From Agarilytica sp033852175 (lineage in GTDB: Bacteria; Pseudomonadota; Gammaproteobacteria; Pseudomonadales; Cellvibrionaceae), in contig JAWSUY010000037.1 of assembly GCA_033852175.1 (NCBI GenBank), positions 1-64,000 of the forward strand: DNA of 64,000 bases, read 5' to 3'. The position numbers and the translations under genes were made by a program. This document shows positions 7,275-19,200 of this stretch, one piece after another (the stretch's first letter is position 1; the number at the start of each line of letters is the position of its first letter). The notes beneath the pieces are model-generated. The model ran no database searches. It was not told the DNA's origin and saw only the letters and a program-made list of their open reading frames with translations.

Positions 7275-10200
7275 TCACGCCACTGATTGGCTAGAGATGA
7301 ATTCAATGTTTATACATTCCTGAATCTTTTTCGCTATATCGCCACTGTTTACAATGTCCATCATGCTGAAATGATCACCCCGTACGGGGTATTTATTCAG
7401 GGTGCGAGTCAAAGACGCCCACAGGGAATCCAATCCGGTCGCTTGAGTGAACAGAATATTTAACGCTTCAAGTTCTCCTGATGGCTGATAACGACTAGCA
7501 AGTTGGGCAAATTTTTGAATGTTTTCAGCGCTCCATTGGAGGCTGTCCAAATCCGGTAAGGCTTGTATGCGTCCCTGCTCCAGGGCTAATTTTGCCAATG
7601 CAGGTAAGTCCAGATTTTCATCTGGCGATAGGCCCATTTCTGCGGTGGCCAGCTGTTCGAGTGTTTGGTTATCGCCGATTGAATCCGCCGTTGACCATTG
7701 GCTATCTAATAGCGTCAATGAGGCCACTTCAACAGGTGTACCTTGTAGCTGTTTAGCCATTTCGAAACTCAGTAATCCTCCAAAAGACCAGCCTATAAGA
7801 TGAATCGGCCTACCGGAGAATTCCCGGTGTAACTCTTCACAGTAATAAGCGGCCAACTCTTCCATCGTATTGAGTGATGGCTGAGTTAAACCGGCATTCG
7901 AATGCGATTGAATACCATAGATAGGGCTATCCCCGTCCAATTTATTAACGAGGTGCTGGTAACACAACAAGCTGCCATCGATTGGATGAATAAGAACAAT
8001 CGGTGTTTTTCCTTCTTCGCCCTCTTTTAGCAAAAGCAAAAGTCTTTCGCCGTTATTTCCACTTTCGCTACTATTTTTATCGTCGATAGCTTTCGCCGTT
8101 TCAGCAATCGTTGGGTTTCGAAATAATGTGGTTACAGGCAAACGAACGCCACATAGTATTTCTATTTCTTTGAGGACTTTAATGGCTAATAATGAGTGGC
8201 CACCGATAGTGAAAAAATCGTCATGTATCCCTATATTTTTTCTGTCTAAGTGTTTTTCCCATATTTTTGAAACCGTGCGTTCGATTTCAGTATTAGGCAA
8301 CACAGTATTGGAGTCTGCTTTTTGATCCAGGCTAATCACTGTTTTTTCAAGCGCTTTTCGATCTACCTTGCGATTGGGTGTTAGCGGTAAGGAATCCCGG
8401 ATAATAATATGACTTGGCGCCATAAAATCAGGCAACGCACTATTTAAACTATTGCGCAGATTATCACGTATCTCTTTTGGCCTTGCAGGCTCTTCAGGGT
8501 TTTCGTCGAGCACGACAAATGCCACGATTTTCTTGTCATCACTGACGGAATTTATATTATTCTCAGATGACTTAGCTGGGGTCTGCACCACAACCGACAC
8601 GTCTTTAATGCTTTCCTGGCGACGTATTACCGATTCGATTTCACCAAGCTCAACACGGAATCCGCGAATTTTCACCTGCAGGTCTTTGCGACCGACAAAC
8701 ATAAGATCACCTGCGCTGTTATAGCTCGCAAGGTCGCTGGTATTATACAAACGCTCGGAAGGCGTACCGGGAACAGGGTTAACAATAAAGGCTTCCGCCG
8801 TTTTTTCAGCTAAGCCTAAATACCCTTCCGCTAAACTCACACCACCAACGTGTAATTCACCTGGAATTCCTTTCGGGACTATTTGTTTGTTTTTATCCAA
8901 CAAATACACTTGTGTATTGGGCATGGGGCGGCCAATCGGCGGCACAACCCCTGGGTTAGTACAGGGCGATAGCGTTGCGCCGATAGAAATTTCTGTCGGT
9001 CCGTAGCCATTAATAAAGCGCCTGTTCGGGGACCATTGTTGAACAATTTCTTTTGTACACGCTTCCGCCGTGGAAATAATAAACCCTAAATAGGGAAAGG
9101 CTTCTGAACCCAGAGCAGACAGTACACTCACAGGTAAAGTCGCATGGGTAATAGACTGATCATGAATAAGCTTGACGAGATCTGACCCCGGCAATGCTTG
9201 CTCATCGTTTACCTGTATGACTTTCCCCCCCTTTAGAATCCCCATCAGACTATTCCACAGGGATACGGAAAAGCTCAACGAGACAAACTGCAGTACTACA
9301 GTCATTTCGTTGGATGCTTGTAAGGCTTCATGGGTGGCCGCAACATTACGAAATGCTTGTTGACTGACTAAAATGCCTTTGGGCTCACCGGTTGATCCAG
9401 AAGTAAATAGCATGTAAGCAAGGTGCTTATTGTCTGCCGGAGGCTGCAAGTTCTGTTCATCTTGTTCACTTATTGCCAGCCAATCCGAATCGATATCGAT
9501 TTTGTGCGCGCTTACCGTAGACAAGTCATTGGTAATGCTAGACTCCGTCAAAAGAATTCGTGCATCTGCGGTGTTCAGCATGTGAGCAATTCGCTCAACC
9601 GGGTAGCTTGGATCAATAGGAACGTAGACGGCATTGGCTTTCATTACAGCCAAAAAACTTATTAACATATTGGCCGAACGATTGACCGATACGGCCACCA
9701 TCACATTATAATCAGCGCCGTTTACAACGAGATAGTTCGCCAACTGATTTGCACGACGGTTTAATTCACGATAGCTCCAATGCTGCCCTTCGAAAACCAA
9801 GGCAATTGAATCTGGCGTTATCGCAACTTGTTCTTCAAAAAGCTGATGAATGCATTGTTTGGCCGGGTAATCCACCTCGGTGTTGTTAAACGAGAAGACA
9901 AGCTCTTGTCGCTCTTGCTCCGTCATGTAGTCAATCATTTCGTAGGCGATATCTTTATCAACACACATGTTTTTCAACAAGGTGACATAATGGCCTACCA
10001 TGCGCTGCATCCGCGCTTCTTCAAACAAATCCGTTGCGTATTCCAGATACCCTTGCAGGCCATTCTTTGATTCGAATAAAGAAAGGTTAATATCCAACTT
10101 AGTGGTATGGCTTTGATGCGGTAGCAAATTCAGCTCGACGCCTTCTAACTGTAAATCGTGCATCGGGGTGTTTTGTAAAATAAACATTGCTTGAATAAGC

Positions 10201-13200
10201 GGGGAAACGCTCAAACTACGCTTGATACCCAAGGCATCGACAACTGAATCGAATGGTACGTCTTGATTTGCGAAGGCCTGCTGAGAAGTGTGTGTGAGAC
10301 GCTTAATAATATCCGAGATCGTCTGAGATTCGGATAGCTGCGTACGAATGGCAAGTGTATTCGCAAAAACACCTAGCATATTTTCCGTTTGGGCTACGGG
10401 CCTATTCGCAACGGCTGTACCCACGACGATGTCTTTTTCATCGCTGTAACGGGCTAAAAGTATATTGAAAGCTGCCATTAATACGGCATAACGCGTGCTT
10501 TTCAATTCACTTGCAAGTGTATCCACTTGGCTAACAAGTTCGTTGGAAATAGAGAAATCAATAGATCGTCCGTTAAAACTTTGCTCAACTGGCCTTGGGA
10601 AATCCGTTGGCATTTCGAGTAAGTTTGGCACATCAATTAATTGCGTTTTCCAATAGCCGAGCTGGCTTTCAACTTTTTCGTTCGACAAATAGTCGCCCTG
10701 CCAAATCGAAAAATCGGCAAATTCAACTGCGTTAGTCGGTATCTCCTCTATCGTTTGAATAGCTGCGGTTTGAATAGCTGAATAGCGCTGAGAAAGCTCT
10801 TCCGCAAATAACCCTATGCTCCAGGCATCCGCAATACTGTGGTGAAAATTAAGCAATAAATAATATTCTTCATTGCTAACTTCAAAAAGTGTGGCATTCC
10901 AAAGCGGGCCCTTACTTAGGTCAAAACGCTGCTTCGCATGACGCTCTATTTCAAGATTTATATCCGTTCCATCTGCCAACGCCTTAATATTTAATGGCTC
11001 AGCAAGTGCGGTTGGGGCTATCAATTGAATAGGCTCTAGTTCAGACACGCCATAACGCGTACGTAAGATCCCATGACGTTCGACCATGACAGCAAAAGCA
11101 TCTCTCAGCTTATGAGACTCAAGTCGCCCCTTTAAATGAAGCCCGATGGGAATGTTATAATTTGACGAATGGCCTTCTAGCTGATCCACCAGCCATAAAC
11201 GCTGTTGCGTATTCGAAAGCGGAATGTGCTTGTCACTCTCCCGCTTATGAATTTCCAGGTTTTGCGTTTTTTGATGGTTCTCCATTTCAATTGCAAGATC
11301 GGCCAATACCGGGTTTTCGAATATGATGTGTATCGGAAAATCTTGTTTTAAACGAGCCCGCATACGTGCCACCACTTGTGCCGCTTTAAGTGAGTGTCCG
11401 CCAAGGGAAAAAAAGTTATCTTCCGGACAAACCTTGTCTCGATTTAATAATTCACACCAAATATTAGCTAGGAAATTTTCTGTATCCCCCATGAGTTGGC
11501 GAGATGATTTTTCACTATCGATAAGGTCTTCTGGTTTGGCTAGCTGGCTGCGATCAATTTTGCCACTTTGATTCAATGGAATATCGTCAATAAACGCTAT
11601 CCACCGAGGCTGCATATAGTCTGGAAGCGATTTTTTTAACTCTCTTTTTATGCTTTTCCGTATCTTGTTGTGACGATCAGCGTTACCCGATTCTCGGTCA
11701 TACGTTTGCACAAAAACAGCGATAGATTTTTCATTATGGTGATCAAATATCTTAACCGTAGATTTTTCAACTAGCGATAGTTTAGCCACCAGAAACTCAA
11801 TTTCATTAGGCTCTACACGATGGCCCCGTATTTTTACTTGGCTGTCATATCGACCACGCAGTTGAATATTCCCATCTTGTTGGCATACAGCCATATCACC
11901 GGTTTTGTATAAACGGTGACGTTTTCCATCCAGCAATGATACATTTAAGAATTGTTTCTCCGTTAACTCGGGTTGATTGAGGTACCCAATCGCTAAACAA
12001 TCCCCTCCGATATAAAGCTCCCCCTCGACTCCATTCGGTACAACATGAAGATTTTTGTCGAGTATTATCAGTTGACAATTATCGACCGCCCTACCAATAG
12101 GAGGGAGTTCTGGCCAGGCGTCAGCATTACCGATCATTGGGTAACTACTGACTACATGCGCTTCTGAGGGGCCGTAATGGTTATGCAATTCACATTGCGG
12201 AAGGGTTTTAAAAAATTCGCGAATCTCGGATGTAATCTGTAATTGTTCACCGTGGGTGACAACAACTTTTAAATCTGTCGGGAAACGTTGCTGCTCGATA
12301 CAAATTGTTGCTATTTGCTGACATAACACAACGGGGATTAATACGTGCGTCACATGCTGATCGAACAATAACTGTGTTAATGCCTCAAAATCATATCGCT
12401 GGTCATGCGTTGCCATCACAGCAGGAACACCATTGGCCCATGCGGAAAATAATTCTTGTACCGATGCATCGAAGTTAATTGAAGCAAATTGCAATACTCG
12501 GTCACCGTCAGCGATCGGAATACTACGCTGCTGCCAATCCAGCAGGTTAATCACTGTGTTGTGGGGGATCGCAACACCTTTTGGTTTTCCGGTCGATCCC
12601 GATGTGTAGGTGACGTAGGCAAGGTCACCTTCTGCCGCTAATACTTCTGGGTTTAAATCCGAATACCCTTCTAGGTTTAGCCGATCAACACGCGTAACAT
12701 TTGAATGAATATCGTCGAAACGTGAAAAATCCGTTATTAGATGTTTAAGTTGTGCGTTATCGACCAAATAGCGTAAGCGCTGATCGGGATTATTCGGGTC
12801 TAATGTGACATAACCGGCACCCGCTTTTAAAATTGCCAGTAAAGCTATCGCGAGATTTTGTCCACGCTGGCAACCTAAGCCCACGGGCTCGCCTGTTGAA
12901 ACGCCCTGCGCGATTAAACAATGCGCTAAGCGATTCGCCTGCGCGTTAAGCTGCGTATATGTCACGGTTTCGTGATCAAATATGAGAGCCGATTTTTCTG
13001 GAACTCGCTTAACCTGCAACTCGAACGCTTCGTGGAGGGTACGATATTCAACCGCTCGGTCAGTTTTAACACAGGCCCTGCGCAACAGATCTCGCTGCTG
13101 ATTTTCAGACAGAAGCTGGCATTGACTCATAGACTGCGCACTGAGCATTGCTTCTGTAATTTGGGCTAACTGCTGAACGATCTCCTGTACAAACGCTGGA

Positions 13201-16200
13201 TTTATTTTATCGGCTTGATACGCGAGTTTGACATCAATGGTTTCACCCTGCGTGACGATGAGGGTCAGCGGGTAGTGAGTCTTTTGAACCGTGATCATAT
13301 TTTCTATGGTGATTGGCAAGCCTTTACCATTAAAAAGATCATTGACGGGGTAGTTTTCAAACACCAGCAGCGTATTAAAACTGTCGGCCTGCTGCTGGAT
13401 TTCAGCCAGAGGTAGCCACTCGTAATTACGACTATTAACTTGTTCCTTAAGCAAGGTTTGTAACCATTCAGAGGGAACGCAGTTTTCATCGATAGTCGCA
13501 ACAAGCGGTACCGTATTAATAAACATACCAATCGCCGTTTCAATTCCATCGATTGCGCCCTGTCGCCCAGAAACCGCCACGCCAAAACCAATAGTTGCGT
13601 TATGCAATGACCGGCTTAAATAGAGAGACCATAACCCTTGCATAAACGTATTAACGGTAATCATCGAATCTTTGCAGAACTGTTTAATCTGCTGGCTCAG
13701 TTGTCGATCAAGCTCCCAATCAAGGTGGGCGTAGCGTGTATCGTTGTCTAACAGACTTACACTCGTTGGAACCATGCACGGCCCTTCAAGCCTCGCCAAC
13801 TCTCTATGCCAATATTCCACTGCCACATGCTTATCTTGTTGTTTTATCCAACGAACATAACGCGCCATATTGAAGCCAGAACGTCGTTCGGGAAGCTGTC
13901 CCTCGGCAAGACGGCGATAGTTTTGCATCAGTTGATTTAAAATCAATGGCAGCGACCAGCCATCAATTAAGCTGTGATGAAAATTCCAAGAAAAACGATA
14001 GCGGCCATTTCGGAGTGATATCAACGAAAAACGCATCGCGGGTTGATTTTCAAAATCAAATGCTTGGCAACGATTGCTTTCCAACCAATCGACCACGTTG
14101 TGACTAATGTCGCTTTCGTTGACTTCCAAAAAATTCACTGCTACTTGAGCCAATACCTGCTGGCTCGGAATCGCTTGTTCTTTATGGCGTATCGTCGTTC
14201 TGAAGGTGGGTTCATTATCAATGAGAACCTGCCAGGCGTTTTTAAACGCCGCAACATCAAGGGATTCATCTAATTCAAAACTAATCAGTTCCGAATATGC
14301 GTCATTCGTCGCATCACGCAATGTTGTCAATAAAATACCTTCTTGTGATCCCGTTAAATCACAAGAAGGCCCAACTTCGAATAACTCTCGCTTTAGATTA
14401 TCGCTGATAGCGTGCTCTAATTCTTTACTGTCTAATTCTGCAAGTGCTGATTGGGAAACAATAAGTTGCAGATGAATACAGCCGCTTTCGATGTGGGCGA
14501 TACACTCAACCGGCACACTGCAATGGTTACCCGGAGAGCGCATAAGCATGGGCGATATTGAATGCCAACCCAACTCTTTTGGCATAGAGTGTTCAATATT
14601 ACCTAAATAATTAAAACTTAAACCCGCCTTAAAACAATTTTCAGGTAGGCTATTTTTCCCCGCTAGGCCAAAACCTATTCCTAGATCTGTGATGCCATCT
14701 TGCGACATCGCAAGCTGTTCGCTCAGCGCGTTATCACCGTGCTTTAATAACAGAGGGTATACCGAGGTAAACCACCCAACACTAAACTGCGTGTTCGGCG
14801 CATTGTCTAGCAGTGGACGACCGTAGCTTTCGATATCAACAATTAGTGATTGCTCTGTTTGCGCCATTATTGCACCAGCAACACTGGCTAGAATTTTTTG
14901 GTCGAGATCATCAGGCAGGCTTATATTTTCAAGCGCTATGTTTAACTTGAGTAATGTTGCGTTTTCCAATGTGCTGTGACTGCCCCTTGATAACCAGTCG
15001 CTTGGCAACCAGACGGTGTCCGTGTCAAATCCTGTTTTCCAGAAATCTTGAGAGAACTCACGTCGAACTTCGGCAGTGTTTAGATATTCCGACCAGGCAA
15101 GGAATCCATAATCCGGCTCTACGCTTAATTCAGGTGAGCCCTCTTCAAAACTCCCAGATTCCAGTTTTCGGTAAAGTGATAGCCAGTCGTCGAGTAAAAT
15201 CCTCGCCGACACGCCATCCATAATAAGATGGTGAGCCAATAGAAGTAACAAGGGGTTTTGGCCACTTATTTCCAACCAAACAACCTTAAATAAAGGGCCA
15301 TTATTGAGCTTAAATGCTTTCTGTTCTGTCTGTAATAATGCTTCTAGTTGCGCAGGGTTTTGCAATGATCGCTTTTGCAGGGTAATTAAATTTTCCGCAT
15401 TAAGGGTTTGCCGCCATTCATGTCCATCAATCTGTTTAAAGCTGGTGGTTAAAACTGGATGTTTTTTGACAAGGACCTGTAAACTTTCTTGTAAAATATC
15501 GGTATCAAATAACGCTTTCACCTCGAAAGCCATCGTTTGACACCAGTAACCAGGGTCTAGGAATTCGTTATCCATAAACCATTGCTGAATAGGCGTTAAT
15601 GGGTAGTCGGCCTGAGGGTTAATATCAGTAGAACAAGAAGGTTTTTCCGCTATTTGTTCCGCAAGAGCCTTGATGGTTTGGCTTTCAAATATTTTTTTGA
15701 TTTTTAATTCATAGCCTTCGTTTTTAAGACGATTAACCATTTGAATAGCTAATATAGAATCGCCACCGAGCTGAAAGAAATTATCATCAATATCAATATC
15801 TTGGGTATTAAGAAGCGATTCCCATATTTGTGTGAGTGTATTTTGTATCGGTGTTTTAACGATCGCGGACTTGCAAGACGCGGCCTTATTAACGCTAGGA
15901 GCCGGCAGCGCTTTACGATCCACTTTGCCGTTGGCCGTTAAGGGGAATTGTGTAAGAACCTCAATCGCATTGGGCACCATGTAATATGGCAGCTGTTCCC
16001 CCAAGACCTCTCGAATTTTGTCGGTATCCAAATGCTCAGATGAAATAACATAAGCCACTAATAAAGGCCGCCCATTCAACTCTATAACGTTCGCCAAACT
16101 GTCTCGGACATTACTGATCTGATTGAGATTCGCCTCTATTTCACCAAGCTCAATACGATGGCCTTGTACTTTAACTTGAAAATCTGCGCGCCCCAAAAAT

Positions 16201-19200
16201 TCGATATTCCCGCACGGAAGCATGCGCCCTAAATCACCGGTTTTATATAAACGTTCCCCAGTAATCGGATGACGAATAAAACTGGAGCGGGTTTTACTCT
16301 CGTCCTTCCAATAGGCTTTTGCCAAACCCGTTCCGCCAATAAATAGATCTCCGGCTACCCAGTCAGGGCTTGGGTGTAGCTGGGTATCCAACACGTAAAA
16401 TCGTTGATTCTTCATCGGTCGCCCGTAGGGAATACTGGACCAAGCGGAGTCGACACGATTAATGGGGTAATGAATTGACCAAATGGATGCCTCTGTCGCG
16501 CCGCCCATACTGTGAACGTGACATTGAGGCGCTTGGTTTTGTATTTGAGTGGGAAGGTCGACAGGTATTCTGTCCCCGCTCATCATAACTAAACGCATAT
16601 GCTCAGGAGTGCCGGCCTGGAATAGTAATTGCGCAAGCGCGGGTACAGAATTCCACACGGTTACACGGTGTTGATCACACTGTTGTAACCAATTATCAGG
16701 CGTGAGCTTATCGCATTCTGCCGGCAGAACCAGCGTGGCGCCTAGACTCAGCGGACCGAATATATCCCATACGGACAAATCAAAATTTAAATTCGAAATA
16801 CCAAAAATGCAGTCATCACTACGTAACTCGAAACGCTGATTAACATCAACGACGGTATTGAGTGCGCCGCGGTGGTCAATCATCACGCCCTTGGGTGTGC
16901 CAGTGGATCCGGAGGTGAAAATGGTATAGGCCAGATCCGTCTGACTTGTGCTATTCGGGATCGTAGCCGTTGGCGACTTATCATCAAAATCCGCTACATC
17001 ATCAACGGTTATATCATCAACAACGATGCATTTGACTGATGTTAATCCGCTAATTTTTTCGATATATTGAGCTTGAGTCAGGATTAATTTAACCTCACCT
17101 AGCTCGAGTAACTGTTGAATACGAGCACATGGGTATGTCGCATCTATGGGTAAATACGCAGCGCCACTTTGGCTAACCCCCAAGACCGCCGCCACCTGCT
17201 GCCACTCTTTTTCCATGACGATAGCAACATGTTCATTACGGTTTATGCCTAAGCTAATTATTTTTGTAGCGATGGCGTGGCTGTATTGATACAAGGTACA
17301 GTAATCGAGCGCCTGGGTCGGCGTAATGACTGCCGTTTTATCTGGCGTTACCGTCGCCTGCTTAACAAACCCATCATGCAATAAACCTTTTGGGATGGGT
17401 GCTGCGGTCATATTATATTCGGCACGACAATCCAATTGGTGATCGGGCAATGGAATGATCACGGCATGATGCCAATTGTCGGCTTCACCTAATTGCTTAA
17501 TGGCGTGCTCATAGGCTGCGGCCATATCATCTAACATTGCTGAGTCAAACAAGGCTTCTACAGTGTCCCAGGCGATACGCAGTTCGCCGTTGACTTCTAT
17601 CGCTTGATGATCAAAAGCGACTTGAGGTGTTTGTGAAATTGCATAGATAGGCTTGCAAAACATCTGCAGAGTTTCGTCCGCTTCAAAGTCGCTGAGGGCA
17701 CTTGTGAAAACGACAGGTGCGAATAACGATTCGTCTTTTTTGGCTCGTGCAATATCGCGCAGTACTTCTACTCCTGAATATGCACAATGATCCAAGTCCC
17801 TTATGACTTGCTGTTGTAATGCTGAACAGTTTTCAACAAAACTACGCTGATCTTCTAGCCTGACTTCCAATAACGACAGTGCTGTAAAATCGCCCACAAT
17901 ATCAAAAACACCCGGGACCTGTTGCGGACGATTGAATATCGTCATATTCAAACTAAAGTGAGACTGCTGTGTCCACTTCTGTAAAACATTTGAAAATAGC
18001 GTGCACAAAACCATCGAGGGAGTGAGTCGACTTTTCTTGGCAATTGCCTTTATCGCTTTCCACTGTTCTTTCTGAATTCGAATATCGCGACGAGTAAACA
18101 CCGGTTTCGCTATACTTTCTATGCTCACTTTAGTGGGTAAAGCCGGCCCCTTAGGAAAACTTTCAATACGCGTCGACCAATAGTTTTTTGCCTGGTCGCG
18201 ATTGATTTTTGAGGTCTTTTGTTCGAACGCGAGGCAATCCTGAAAACTAAATTTTGGCACAAGTATAGTTGGCGTATCAGACTTATAAAGCCGCTCCCAT
18301 TGATTCATCAATACAAATAGGCTGCTAACATCTGCGATAATCAGGTCAATACCAAAGTGTATTCGTGTTTCTTGATTGGCGAGAGGCGTTACCTCAACTC
18401 GGAACAACGGCCATTGATTCGTATCGAAGATCTCATGACTTAGTGACTGCCTTACTTGATCAGGTATAGACGTATCATTGGAGGCGTCGTTAATATTGAT
18501 ACGGTAGTCAGCAACGCTTTCTAGAACTTTTTGCTGACCACTTTCCGTGACAATTGCACGTAACATTCCGTGTAATTTAATGAGTTGGTTTAACGCGCTT
18601 TCCAGCCGCTCAACATCCAGATCCACAACATCAAATTCGCAATAGTAATGACAGCTAGTATTACCAAGATGGAATTGATCCCCACGCCCAAGCCAGTATG
18701 CTTGCTGAACTGGCGTTAACGAAAACGCTTGCGTATGGTCAGTTTTCTCTATCACATAGCGTATATCCTGAGACTGACCGGACAGCGGATTTTTACTCGG
18801 AAATTGATTTTGGGCGGGCTTGAGATCGATAATACTAGCTAGTGACGCAATATCAGTAGAGTCCCAAATATCCTCCAATGTAATTATTTTGTTGAATGAT
18901 TGCAGAACAGTATTTTGTAATTGTGCGGCTGCTAGCGAGTCCAATCCCAAATCAAATAGATTATCGTTCGGGTTGATTGACGATTGTGGAATTTTTAATT
19001 GTTCTGCGATTAGCGTGACAAAGCGCCCAAGACTTTCGAAATCATCATCACTGCGGTTTTTTTCAGAATGAAGGGGCGTATTAAATCGCTTCAACGAATC
19101 AGTGAGATATAGCGCTTTACATTGCTGCCGCTGAACTTTTCCACTAGACGTCAATGGCAGCTGCATGGGTTTGAGCAATACGATATCAACTGGCGTGAGT

